Assembly: GCF_963678635.1 (NCBI RefSeq)
Contig: NC_087068.1
Coordinates: forward strand, 45,367,013-45,431,012
Source of the DNA: Symsagittifera roscoffensis
Taxonomy: Eukaryota; Xenacoelomorpha; Acoela; Convolutidae
Reading direction: 5' to 3'
Length of the DNA: 64,000 nt
The position numbers and the translations under genes were made by a program. A model generated the notes under the pieces. It saw only the letters and a program-made list of their open reading frames with translations. It had not been told where the DNA came from and made no database searches. Numbering within the stretch: position 1 is the stretch's first letter; each line of letters opens with the position of its first letter. Of this stretch, positions 33,125 to 45,609 are shown in pieces.

Positions 33125-34019
33125 TATAATACTGTCTTATACTCTATTGTGTCTATGTTATACTCTACTGTGTTATAAATCATCGGAAATTCAATTGAAC
33201 CTCGAGACGAGATGCTTTGACTTAATTAAACCAAAATTTGGTTTATTTTGACTTTCTCAGCGGAGAAAAATAATTTCGACAAAACGTATATAATAATCAG
33301 AACAAATTGTTTGCAATATAAATTGCATTCACTGTAAAAGTTACTATATTTATAACCAAAAAAAATCTCATTGCGAGAACGCCGTGGAACTTTGCGGCCC
33401 GTTTTTACGCGCCTTCGATCTTGCTATAACTTCTATTGGTTTTTAATATCGATTGATAATCAAAAAATAGTAAAAAACAATTTTGTGAAATTAAAAAAAC
33501 TTTACCCTTGACGTCAAAACATTTTTAAAATGTCCCTTTTACTCAAAAATGAGCTTAAACAGTTGATAATTTCCTTGAATAAAGTTTTCCAAAAACTAAT
33601 GATTGAAAATTTGTTGTTGATATTCTGAGCAACTCGGAATCCAGAATACTAAATCTGGGTAGTATTTTAGAACAAAAATGAAAAAAAATTTCTAATTCTA
33701 AAGTTTATCAAAACTTTTCGATAACCCTTTGTATGCACAGGTATCTGCTCTGCTGAAAATATATTTTTTTCGAAGTTGTTATCAAATTTTTCTCAATTAC
33801 AGCTTCCTGAACTATGGTCGATTTGCATTATTTTCTTAAAATCGTACATAGTAATTTTTGAATTAATCGATATGTAATTATTTAATCAAATGTTTTTACC
33901 GATTTTGTTTTATTTATTCTATGCGCTAAGTTTTTGATTAAAGACAAATAATTTTCAGTAGTCGTTTGATTTTAAATTAAGTTGATTCTAACTTAATTTT
34001 GTCCGTTGACCCTTGAGCC

Positions 34020-36036
34020 AAGAACCCGTACTGTAAAATGAGTTTCACGTCAGCAATTTTTGCTTTCAATAGTTAATTTTCACCTAAAATTTTTCTCAAC
34101 CTGTGATACACATAACCTTAACAATTTATTTTCAATTTTTGTAACATGATCAATAAAGGCAAGCTTAGAGTCATTTTGAACACCTTAATAACGGAGAGGT
34201 TGTTTCACTTCATTAGTTATTCCATTCATTTTTATATCTGATTTTCCACTGCTCTTCTTAGATAGTATCATTGTCTTTATTTAAGATGAGCTTGTTTTTT
34301 CTGGCCAATTTGCTGATTGGTCCAACGCTTCTTGATGTCTACCGGTTAACTCACTGTTTCTAGCTGTTGTTTTTTGACAGCGCTATCTGCATATAAATTA
34401 AAATTACTGTTACTGTTTTCATCTAGTTTATGAAAAGAAGCGGGCCTGATATGGAGAACTGTGGTACTCCATAATATACATTTCACATTGAGATCGTTTG
34501 GTTTTATTGGCAACGTTTTGTTGTTGGTTTCTTAAATAAATTTTCCATATTCTTAAATAAAATATCCATTTTGGGATAACCATATTGAGATATCCATATA
34601 TACAAGTCTCTGAAAACAGTCTGCGTCACCTTTTTCTAGTGAAAGCATGTGGTCAAACGTATCAAAAGTGTTTTTTAAGTTCAAGGGAATTGCACTGTGT
34701 TTTCGTGGTCTTAGAGTTCCAATCTTGACGAGACTTTCTACTATGGTTAACAAAGCATCAATAGAACTCTTTTCTGAACTTATTTCAAACCAGCAATTCT
34801 GTTGTAATACTTTGTGAGATAATAATTCGTTCTGTTATAAGTGACCCGTTCAAAAATTTTACCTAAGAGTGGTAAATGAGAAGTTGGCCGGTAATTTGAT
34901 GGAATTAGAACATTTCTTTTGTTGAGAGGAGGTCTAATTTTAACAATTTTGAAACTGTCTGGACAGGTTTGTCCATCCAAACATTTTTGTAAAAATTTAG
35001 ACAAAACTGGAAGCAAAACTGGAAAAATTGATTTCTAAAAATAAAGAATAAATGCATTTGAACCTAAACGGATTTTGCTTTTTTCGCGATTATATTTGAT
35101 TTTTCATTTTGTTTTTGTCTGCTAAGAACGCTGATAGATTTTTTACTTTCTTGCCGCTAATCAATTTGAATTCTTAATTTTACTCGCCAGTTTCTTTCCA
35201 ACGTTTGCAAAAAAGTTGTTAAATTCATTAACAGTTAGTTTCTTCTCTACCATGTCGTCGCTTTTGGTAGCACATGATACATTGTTATACAGACGGATAA
35301 AATCTCTGCTGTTGCTGTTTGATTACATTTGTAGTTTGTTTTGATAGAATGCTCTTTTTTCTGAATAGCATTTTACGAACCAATTTGGTTTGAGATTTTC
35401 TTAAATCGGTGTTTTCTGGAAGCTGCATTTGTCACCTCTTTATCTACCCAAGGCTTCAAGAATTTTCTAATTGTTGTTCTCTACGGTAAATATAACTCAA
35501 TGATAATTTTGAGCTTTTCGTTCAAAAATAAAAAAAGTCATGGCATTTTTTTGGTTACTTTTTGTTTCAACAACAAGTGAATTATTGTAAAGACTCCTTG
35601 AGCTCTTTCAAAAAAAAACCCAATTCAAGTTTGTACCACAGTCAGATGTTGGAAATTCAATTTTGCATGTTTGTGATGTTGGAAATTCAATTTTGCAAGT
35701 TTAAAATGACTCCTTAATGATCACTTACAGATGTTTTGAAGTTAGTTACTTTCTTACTCTGGAGAGAAAACAGATCTATACAGGTCTTACTGGTCTTTGT
35801 TTCCAGAGTTAATTGTTTTCTTTTTTGAAGGAAAAGCTTATTTCCATTTGGTATACTTATGATTTCAGAGAGTTTCTTTTTGTCTTCAAATAATATTATT
35901 AAAGTCACCAAGTAAACGACGCGTAGATGGTGCTACTATAATATCATCCAAAACAATTTGTAGTATCGGAAGTGTCTGAAACTTTGTCGCTCTGCGAGAA
36001 ATGTAATTTTTTGTACTAATTGTTTTATAATTTTTC
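34020..36036 (-). mobile_element. APE-type LINE remnant L1
   Basis: On the minus strand from right to left: an endonuclease end (LLGDFN; then TSKTCIDLFSLQSKKVTNFK with SVSDH, the family's SDH motif), a reverse-transcriptase start (CPDSFKIVKIRP, then IPSNYRPTSHLPLLGKIFER), a FDTFDHML segment, and LYADSAV where active enzymes have YADD. The second Asp of the active site is replaced, and stops and frameshifts are frequent. The right (5') end is cut at 36036 by the tandem duplication. The layout fits the CR1/Jockey group of non-LTR retrotransposons; the clade is not resolved. Confidence 0.8.
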
Positions 36037-36512
36037 CTGCTATGAATTCTAGCGAGAACATCCTTGCCACCCAATAGAGAGAGAAGAGGTGAGACCTCCA
36101 AGGTCAGCCGGGTCAGCTCTCAAATCCAGGAAATGCTCCGCTCCGGGTCGGCGGACCATATTTCTGCCTCGTTTTGGTTCTGAGGTAGATCGATTTCGGG
36201 TAGCTGGCCGATTGACAACATTTCATTTGATACGTAAATTAACCGTAATTATCGCAAATTACAACTCAACAAAGAATAACGAACTGCCACAAATTTCGGT
36301 ATTTAAAAGCAGAATTCAATGTCATAAAATACGCAAAATTCAAAAATTAATAAATCAATTTTAAAACAGCGTCTGAACAACTTTTGAACTTTGTTTCAAT
36401 CTTTCCGTTTTCGTCTTTTTTCACACACTGTTCTTCGTTCACCAGAAAATTTCTTAGTTACGACCTTGGTTTTTCTCGCTATTTATTTTAGCAAGAACAC
36501 TTACTAAGATCC

Positions 36513-36873
36513 AGGGGCGGGATTTAGGGCGGGCGGACGCCTCTCCTCAAGGATTCGACTCCCTGCCGACCCAAAGGGTCCCCCTTGTACTATTTTGAGA
36601 AATCCATATTGGGCGACGAACCCTAAAAACGTTCTATAGGCGCCTTCGGCGCCAATATATAATAATTTTGAGAGGGGAGCGCGCGCCAAAAAAAAGCAAT
36701 TTTTTGGTCAAAGTGTTCCCCAAAAGTACCCTAAAACGCCTATTTTGGCCTGTTTTTTCAATTTTTTGCCTGCGGCGCACAAAAATTAACCAAAACAGTG
36801 TCTTTTTAGTGCTTTGGGAGAGCTCGGAAGTTCATTTTGCTCAACCTATCTGAACAAAGGTCAACAAAAATCC
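36513..36873. mobile_element. 361-bp insertion with GGGGC/GCCCC ends (copy 2)
   Basis: Unit 1 at 31375-31400 reads straight through CTTACTAAAATCCAAGATCAGCCCC, whereas unit 2 has this block between AAGATCC and TAGATCAGCCCC. ATCC occurs at both edges. The sequence CAGGGGCGGGATTTAG at the left and CTAGATCAGCCCCTG at the right are partly inverted. The interior hairpin TAGGCGCCTTCGGCGCC is a further mark. It is non-coding, related to 19655-19910 and 58480-58650. Confidence 0.78.
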
Positions 36874-36992
36874 TAGATCAGCCCCTGCTAAGATCAATTC
36901 TCCAATAATAAAACTTACTCCAAATTTAATTCAACGCTTTTGTGTAGTGTATTTCTGTTACTTTAAAATTTTAATTTTTAACTTATCTTGAA

Positions 36993-38132
36993 ATGGCTAT
37001 ATTTTACCCAGCATTTGCGATTGAAGAAGATTTACTCCAGCTACTTTTGCAAAGTTATTCAATCGATGATATCGAACTTTTGAAACCTCTAAATGGCTTC
37101 GACAGTGTAAACTACCACGTTAAAACACGCAAAAATTTGTCTGAGTCTTTCAAAAAATAGAATCAAATTGCAGAGAAGCGGTGATTCATTCAGATGGTAA
37201 TTGCAACAATATTCTGGTCAATAATGAAAAATAAGTCAAAATCGTTAAGTTTTTTTTGTTATTTTTCTCTTCATTATTCAATTGTATTTGAAAGATCTTC
37301 GAGTTTCCATTTTTGGGCTCTTTTTTAGTTTCCTCCCCCCTTTTTTGTTTTTTTTATTCTGAAATTCATAGCATGAAAGTATGTTTAAAATGACTTTTCA
37401 TGTTATAAACTACATTAAAACGTGGCAGCGTGAACAGGTGATTAAATTGCTGCAAATTTTCTCACATGCAACATGCCGTTTGAACAATTTTTGAACAGCT
37501 TTGTTTTTTAATTTTACGAGGGGGGTGGAAAACTGAAAAAGAGCCAATTTTTGTCTTGTAAATTGTTCTTAGACGTCTCCAGTTTTTCAGTTTATTAAAA
37601 AATTAAAGCGTTTTTTGTTTAATACGCATCTATGAAAACTTTTTGAAATCATTTTACTGATCAAACTTCTGAGTTCCATGAAATTAAGACTGGAAAATTT
37701 TATGTTAAGTTAAAATATTAAAGTTCCGATGAAATTAGTTGCGATGAAGTCAGGGCAATAATCGATTTCGAGGACACTTGCTCTTCTTATCTGGTGTTCG
37801 AGTTCGGATCCATTCTAAGCTCCCTTCTAACATGCACACCTGAGAAGAGCTTCGCTCAAACAGGAAATGCCTTCATGAAAGGGTTCACTAGAATCCGCCC
37901 TCTTTTAGAGGTCGAGTGGTCATTTTTAGTGGAGGCCACTCTAGCAAGATTGCTGCAACTCCAGATTTGGACTCTCCATGCAGCGAATCAAAATCCAGAT
38001 AACTCGAATTATATTTTGCAAAGTAATGAAGCTGGCTGGAGAGTGTTTGATAAATTGATTTCAGAAGAAAAAATCAAAACTTTGGCGTCGTGGAGAAATG
38101 ATGTCATTTTGACAACAAATGCAGAACTTTGA
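36993..38132 (+). pseudogene. Hydroxylysine kinase copy 2, broken by exon-1 deletion
   Basis: The start and first 47 codons equal copy 1. Then about 490 nt of exon 1 (equivalent to 31650-32137) is missing, and the frame meets a TAG at 37158, leaving 55 codons. The catalytic loop survives only out of frame. Exon 2 (37739-38132, 394 nt) is intact and carries an AATAAA about 235 nt downstream. Its open exon 2 most likely reflects recent duplication rather than selection. Confidence 0.88.
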
Positions 38133-39027
38133 TATAACACTGTGTTATACTCTATTGTGTCTATGTTACACTCTACTGTGTTATAAATCATGGGAAATTC
38201 AATTGAACCTCAAGACGAGATGCTTTGACTTAATTAAACCAAAATTTGGTTTATCTCGACTTTCTCAGCGGAGAAAAATATTTTCGACAAAACGTATATA
38301 ATAATCATAACAAATTGTTTGCAATATAAATTGCATTCGCTGTAAAAGTTACTATATTTACAACCAAATAAAATCTCATTGCGAGAACGCCGTGGAACTT
38401 TGCGGCCTATTTTTACGCGCGTTTGATCTTGCTATAACTTCTATTGGTTTTTAATATCGATTGATAATCAAAAAAAAGTAAAAAACGATTTTGTAAAACT
38501 AAAAAAACTTTACCCTTGACGTCAAAACATTTTTAAAATGTCCCCTTTACTCAAAAATGAGCTTAAACAGTTGATAATTTCCTTGAATAAAGTTTTCCAA
38601 AAACTAATGATTGAAAATTTGTTGTTGATATTCTGAGCAACTCGGAATCCAGAATACTAAATCTGGGTAGTATTTTAGAACAAAAATGAAAAAAATTTCT
38701 AATTCTAAAGTTTATCAAAACTTTTCGATAACCCTTTGTATGCACAGGTATCTGCTCTGCTGAAAATGTTTTTTTTTTCGAAGTTGTTATCAAATTTTTC
38801 TCAGTTACAGCTTCCTGAACTATGGTCGATTTGCATTCTTTTCTTAAAATCGTACATAGTAATTTTTGAATTAATCGATATGTAATTATTTAATCAAATG
38901 TTTTTACCGATTTTGTTTTATTTATTCTATGCGCTAAGTTTTTGATTAAAGACAAATAATTTTCAGTAGTCGTTTGATTTTAAATTAAGTTGATTCTAAC
39001 TTAATTTTGTCCGTTGACCCTTGAGCC

Positions 39028-41043
39028 AAGAACCCGTACTGTAAAATGAGTTTCACGTCAGCAATTTTTGCTTTCAATAGTTAATTTTCACCTAAAATTT
39101 TTCTCAACCTGTGATACACATAACCTTAACAATTTATTTTCAATTTTTGTAACATGATCAATAAAGGCAAGCTTAGAGTCATTTTGAACACCTTAATAAC
39201 GGAGAGGTTGTTTCACTTCATTAGTTATTCCATTCATTTTTATATCTGATTTTCCACTGCTCTTCTTAGATAGTATCATTGTCTTTATTTAAGATGAGCT
39301 TGTTTTTTCTGGCCAATTTGCTGATTGGTCCAACGCTTCTTGATGTCTACCGGTTAACTCACTGTTTCTAGCTGTTGTTTTTTGACAGCGCTATCTGCAT
39401 ATAAATTAAAATTACTGTTACTGTTTTCATCTAGTTTATGAAAAGAAGCGGGCCTGATATGGAGAACTGTGGTACTCCATAATATACATTTCACATTGAG
39501 ATCGTTTGGTTTTATTGGCAACGTTTTGTTGTTGGTTTCTTAAATAAATTTTCCATATTCTTAAATAAAATATCCATTTTGGGATAACCATATTGAGATA
39601 TCCATATATACAAGTCTCTGAAAACAGTCTGCGTCACCTTTTTCTAGTGAAAGCATGTGGTCAAACGTATCAAAAGTGTTTTTTAAGTTCAAGGGAATTG
39701 CACTGTGTTTTCGTGGTCTTAGACTTCGAATCTTGACGAGACTTTCTACTATGGTTATCAAAGCATCAATAGAAATCTTTTCCGAACTTATTTCAAACCA
39801 GCAATTCTGTTGTAATACTTTGTGAGATAATAATTCGTTCTGATATAAGTGACCCGTTCAAAAATTTTACCTAAGAGTGGTAAATGAGAAGTTTGCCGGT
39901 AATTTGATGGAATTAGAACATTTCTTTTGTTGAGAGGAGGTCTATTTTTAACAATTTTGAAACTGTCTGGACAGGTTTGTCCATCCAAACATTTTTGTAA
40001 AAATTTAGACAAAACTGGAAGCAAAACTGGAAAAATTGATTTCTAAAAATAAAGAATAAATGCATTTGAACCTAAACGGATTTTGCTTTTTTCGCGATTA
40101 TGTTTGATTTTTCACTTTGTTTTTGTCTGCTAAGAACGCTGATAGATTTTTTACTTTCTTGCCGCTAATCAATTTGAATTCTTAATTTTACTCGCCAGTT
40201 TCTTTCCAACGTTTGCAAAAAAGTTGTTAAATTCATCAACAGTTAGTTTCTTCTCTACCATGTCGTCGCTTTTGGTAGCACATGATACATTGTTATAAAG
40301 ACGGATAAAATCTCTGCTGTTGCTGTTTGATTACATTTGTAGTTTGTTTTGATAGAATGCTCTTTTTTCTTAATAGCATTTTACGAACCAATTTGGTTTG
40401 AGATTTTCTTAAATCGGTGTTTTCTGGAAGCTGCATTTGTCACCTCTTTATCTACCCAAGGCTTCAAGAATTTTCTAATTGTTGTTCTCTACGGTAAATA
40501 TAACTCAATGATAATTTTGAGCTTTTCGTTCAAAACTAAAAAAAGTCATGGCGTTTTTTTGGTTACTTTTTGTTTCAACAACAAGTGAGTTATTGTAAAG
40601 ACTCCTTGAGCTCTTTCAAAAAAAACCCAATTCAAGTTTGTACCACAGTCAGATGTTGGAAATTCAATTTTGCATGTTTGTGATGTTGGAAATTCAATTT
40701 TGCAAGTTTAAAATGACTCCTTAATGATCACTTACAGATGTTTTAAGGTTAGTTACTTTCTTACTCTGGAGAGAAAACAGATCTATACAGGTCTTACTGG
40801 TCTTTGTTTCCAGAGTTAATTGTTTTCTTTTTTGAAGGAAAAGCTTATTTCCATTTGGTATACTTATCATTTCAGAGAGTTTCTTTTTGTCTTCAAATAA
40901 TATTATTAAAGTCACCAAGTAAACGACGCGTAGATGGTGCTACTATAATATCATCCAAAACAATTTGTAGTATCGGAAGTGTCTGAAACTTTGTCGCTCT
41001 GCGAGAAATGTAATTTTTTGTACTAATTGTTCTATAATTTTTC
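39028..41043 (-). mobile_element. APE-type LINE remnant L2 (copy of L1)
   Basis: Nearly identical to L1 at an offset of 5007-5008 bp, with the same defects and the same 5' cut. It was multiplied as a passenger of the tandem unit, not by transposition. Confidence 0.85.
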
Positions 41044-41519
41044 CTGCTATGAATTCTAGCGAGAACATCCTTGCCACCCAATAGAGAGAGAAGAGGTGAG
41101 ACCTCCAAGGTCAGCCGGGTCAGCTCTCAAATCCAGGAACTGCTCCGCTCCGGGTCGGCGGACCATATTTCTGCCTCGTTTCGGTTCTGAGGTAGATCGA
41201 TTTCGGGTAGCTGGCCGATTGACAACATTTCATTTGATACGTAAATTAACCGTAATTATCGCAAATTACAAGTCAACAAAGAATAACGAACTGCCACAAA
41301 TTTCGGTATTTAAAAGCAGAATTCAATGTCATAAAATACGCAAAATGCAAACATTGATAAATCAATTTTAAAACAGCGTCTGAACAACTTTTGAACTTTG
41401 TTTCAATCTTTCCGTTTTCGTCTTTTTTCACACACTGTTCTTCGTTCACCAGAAAATTCCTTAACTACGAACTTGGTTTTTCTCGCTATTAATTCTAGCG
41501 AGAACACTTACTAAGATTC

Positions 41520-41880
41520 AGGGGCGGGATTTAGGGCGGGCGGACGCCTCTCCTCAAGGATTCGACTCCCTGCTGACACAAAGGGTCCCCCTTGTACTAT
41601 TTTGAGAAATCCATATTGGGCGACGAACCCTAAAAACGTTCTATAGGCGCCTTCGGCGCCAATATATAATAATTTTGAGAGGGGAGCGCTCGCCAAAAAA
41701 AAGCAATTTTTTGGTCAAAGTGTTCCCCAAAAGTACCCTAAAACGCCTATTTTGGCCTGTTTTTTCAATTTTTTGCCTGCGGCGCACAAAAATTAACCAA
41801 AACAGTGTCTTTTTAGTGCTTTGGGAGAGCTCGGAAGTTCATTTTGCTCAACCTATCTGAAAAAAGGTCAACAAAAATCC
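41520..41880. mobile_element. 361-bp insertion with GGGGC/GCCCC ends (copy 3)
   Basis: Same element as 36513-36873 at the same place in the unit, inherited by duplication. Confidence 0.8.
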
Positions 41881-41999
41881 TAGATCAGCCCCTGCTAAGA
41901 TCAATTCTCCAATTATAAAACTTACTCCAAATTTAATTCAACGCTTTTGTGTAGTGTATTTCTGTTACTTTAAAATTTTAATTTTTAACTTAACTTGAA

Positions 42000-42240
42000 A
42001 TGGCTATATTTTACCCAGCATTTGCGATTGAAGAAGATTTACTCCAGCTACTTTTGCAAAGTTATTCAATCGATGATATCGAACTTTTGAAACCTCTAAA
42101 TGGCTTCGACAGTGTAAACTACCACGTTAAAACACGCAAAAATTTATCTAAGTCTTTCAAAAAATAGAATCAAATTGCAGAGAAGCGGTGATTCATTCAG
42201 ATGGTAATTGCAACAATATTCTGGTCAATAATGAAAAATA
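42000..42240 (+). pseudogene. Hydroxylysine kinase copy 3, exon 1 only
   Basis: Has the ATG, 47 conserved codons, the shared deletion and the premature TAG near 42165. The donor region follows, but exon 2 is absent because the unit ends at 42600. It cannot encode the enzyme. Confidence 0.88.
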
Positions 42241-43595
42241 AGTCAAAATCGTTAAGTTTTTTTTGTTATTTTTCTCTTCATTATTCAATTGTATTTGATA
42301 GATCTTCGAGTTTCCATTTTTGGGCTCTTTTTTAGTTTCCTCCCCCCCTTTTTTGTTTTTTTATTCTGAAATTCATAGCATGAAAGTATGTTTAAAATGA
42401 CTTTTCATGTTATAAACTACATTAAAACGTGGCAGCGTGAACAGGTGATTGAATTGCTACAAATTTTCTCACATGCAACATGCCGTTTGAACAATTTTTG
42501 AGCAGCTTTGTTTTTTAATTTTACAAGGGGGGTGGAAAACTGAAAAAGAGCCAATTTTTGTCTTGTAAATTGTTCTTAGACGTCTCCAGTTTTTCAGTTT
42601 CGGAGAATTATTTAAAAAGAATGCAAAAAAAAGAGATAAACTTGACTTTCTGGAATAACTTCTAGCTTTCTGTTTTTTTTTGTGTTGGTGACTTTTTGTA
42701 GCACTGTTATTCATAAACGACAATCGGCTTCTCTAGTTTATCAAAAAAATTATTTTGTTAAAACGAATTGCTAGCAGATGTACTGTTTTTTCAAATCTAG
42801 CTTGTTGATCTGTCGTCTTTCAGAGCGTCCCTCAGAACTTTACGCACGTGAGTATTCTTTTATAATACGCTTAAGAAAATAAATAATGTGTGTAGCTCAA
42901 ATAAATAGATGAAGGACATATTAATGACGGTTTTGCCATTCAAAAATTACAATCATTTTTCTGATGTCGAAGTTGCTCTTGTGTAATGACGATAAAGCAA
43001 ACGTTTTCTTTTTAAATTGTATTCGCAACGGCGTGAAATGTTTCCTTGAACAGAGTAAACACTTGTGTAAGACGACCCAAAACAATTTTATAGTTGGGGG
43101 TTTTTCTAAGTCGAGGAGTTACTATTTCTGTCTCGTTTCGGTTCTGAGGTAGATCGGTTTCGGGTAGCTGGCGAAATGAAAACATTTCATTTCATACGTA
43201 AATTAAACGTAGTTATCGGATATTACAAGTCAACAAAGATTAACGGACTGCCATAAATTTAGGTATTTAAAAGCAGAATTCAATGTCATAAAATACGCAA
43301 AATGCAAACATTGATAAATCAATTTTAAAACAGCGTCTGAACAACTTGTGAACTTTGTTTCAATCTTTCCGTTTTTGTCTTTTTTCACACACTGTTCTTC
43401 GTTCACCAGAAAATTTATTAGTTACGACTTTGGTTTTTCTCGCTATTAATTCTAGCGAGAACACTTACTAAAATCCAAGATCAGCCCCTGATAAGATCAA
43501 TTCTCCAATTATAAAACTTACTCCGAATTTTTTTCAACGCTTTTGTATAGTGTAGTTCTGTTAATTTAAAATTTTAATTTTTAACTTATCTTGAA

Positions 43596-44728
43596 ATGGC
43601 TATATTTTACCCAGCATTTGCGATTGAAGAAGATTTACTCCAGCTACTTTTGCAAAGTTATTCAATCGATGATATCGAACTTTTGAAACCTCTAAATGGC
43701 TTCGACAGTGTAAACTACCACGTTAAAACACGCAAAAATGTATCTAAGTCTTTCAAAAAATAGAATCAAATTGCAGAGAAGCGGTGATTCATTCAGATGG
43801 TAATTGCAACAATATTCTGGTCAATAATGAAAAATAAGTCAAAATCGTTAAGTTTTTTTTGTTATTTTTCTCTTCATTATTCAATTGTATTTGAAAGATC
43901 TTCGAGTTTCCGTTTTTGGGCTCTTTTTTAGTTTCCTCCCCCCCTTTTTTTGTTTTTTTATTCTGAAATTCATAGCATGAAAGTATGTTTAAAATGACTT
44001 TTCATGTTATAAACTACATTAAAACGTGGCAGCGTGATTAAATTGCTACAAATTTTCTCACATGCAGCATGCCGTTTGAACAATTTTTGAACAGCTTTGT
44101 TTTTTAATTTTACGAGGGGGGTGGAAAACTGAAAAAGAGCCAATTTTTGTCTTGTAAATTGTTCTTAGACGTCTCCAGTTTTTCAGTTTATTAAAAAATT
44201 AAAGCGTTTTTTGTTTAATACGCATCTATGAAAACTTTTTGAAATCATTTTACGGATCAAACTTCTGAGTTCCATGAAATTAAGACTGGAAAATTTTATG
44301 TTAAGTTAAAATATTAAAATTCCGATGAAATTAGTTGCGATGAAGTCAGGGCAATAATCGATTTCGAGGACACTTGCTCTTCCTATCTGGTGTTCGAGTT
44401 CGGATCCATTCTCAGCTCCCTTCTAACATGCACACCTGAGAAGAGCTTCGCTCAAACAGGAAATGCCTTCATGAAAGGGTTCACTAGAATCCGCCCTCTT
44501 TTAGAGGTCGAGTGGTCATTTTTAGTGGAGGCCACTCTAGCAAGATTGCTGCAACTCCAGATTTGGACTCTCCATGCAGCGAATCAAAATCCAGATAACT
44601 CGAATTATATTTTGCAAAGTAATGAAGCTGGCTGGAGAGTGTTTGATAAATTGATTTCAGAAGAAACAAACAAAACTTTGGCGTCGCGGAGAAATGATGT
44701 CATTTCGACAACAAATGCAGAACTTTGA
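43596..44728 (+). pseudogene. Hydroxylysine kinase copy 4, broken by exon-1 deletion
   Basis: Same 55-codon truncated exon 1 as copies 2 and 3 (TAG near 43761). Exon 2 (44335-44728) is open over its full 394 nt, with a few changes near the end (ETNKTLASRRNDVISTT against EKIKTLASWRNDVILTT). Not functional as a kinase. Confidence 0.88.
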
Positions 44729-45609
44729 TATAACACTGTGTTATACTCTATTGTGTCTATGTTACACTCTACTGTGTTATAAATCATGGGAAATTCAATT
44801 GAACCTCAAGACGAGATGCTTTGACTTAATTAAACCAAAATTTGGTTTATTTCGACTTTCTCAGCGGAGTAAAATTTTTTCGACAAAACATATATAATAA
44901 TCATAACAAATTGTTTGCAATATAAATTGCATTCACTCTAAAAGTTACTATATTTACAACCAAATAAAATCTCATTGCGAGAACGCCGTGGAACTTTGCG
45001 GCCTATTTTTACGCGCGTTTGATCTTGCTATAACTTCTATTGGTTTTTAATATCGATTGATAATCAAAAAAAAGTAAAAAACGATTTTGTGAAACTAAAA
45101 AAACTTTACCCTTGACGTCAAAACATTTTTAAAATGTCCCTTTTACTCAAAAAAGAGCTTAAACAGTTGATAATTTCCTTGAATAAAGTTTTCCAAAAAC
45201 TAATGATTGAAAATTTGTTGTTGATATTCTGAGCAACTCGGAATCCAGAATACTAAATCTGGGTAGTATTTTAGAACAAAAAAGAAAAAATTTCTAATTC
45301 TAAAGTTTATCAAAGTTTTTCGATAACCCTTTGTATGCACAGGTATCTGCTCCGCTGAAAATGTTTTTTTTTCGGAGTTGTTATCAAATTTCTCTCAGTT
45401 ACAGCTTCCTGAACTATGGTCGATTTGCATTTTTTCTTAAAATCTTACATAGTAATTTTTGAATTAATTGATATGTAATTATTTTATCAATTGTTTTTAC
45501 CGATTTTGTTTTATTTATTCTATGCGCTAATTTTTGATTAAAGACAAATAATTTTCAGTAGTCGTTTGATTTTAAATTAAGTTGTTTCTAACTTAATTTT
45601 GTCCGTTGA

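Larger units (their letters stand above)
30131..36036 (+). repeat. Tandem array unit 1 (intact hydroxylysine kinase plus antisense LINE)
   Basis: Order: upstream sequence, two tandem copies of a promoter-side block each ending in a small hairpin (hairpins at 30907-30931 and 31346-31370), the intact HYKK gene, and a truncated LINE on the minus strand. It ends at 36031-36036, where the LINE is cut and joined to HYKK upstream sequence. It is the only unit with the complete first exon. Confidence 0.85.
36037..41043 (+). repeat. Tandem array unit 2
   Basis: A 5007-bp copy of the region from the HYKK-side hairpin to the truncated LINE, a few percent different from unit 1. Relative to unit 1 it has a 361-bp insertion (36513-36873) and lacks ~490 bp of HYKK exon 1. 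Confidence 0.9.
41044..42600 (+). repeat. Tandem array unit 3, truncated
   Basis: Starts at the same LINE/hairpin junction as unit 2 and carries the same 361-bp insertion and the same exon-1 deletion. It stops at CAGTTT (42600), inside the HYKK intron, where the sequence jumps to a copy of 30131 onward. Confidence 0.9.

Noticed and set aside
33001-33183. Minus-strand 60-codon frame repeated with each HYKK exon 2
   Set aside because: Antisense shadow of exon 2 and its downstream TATACTCTA-type sequence.
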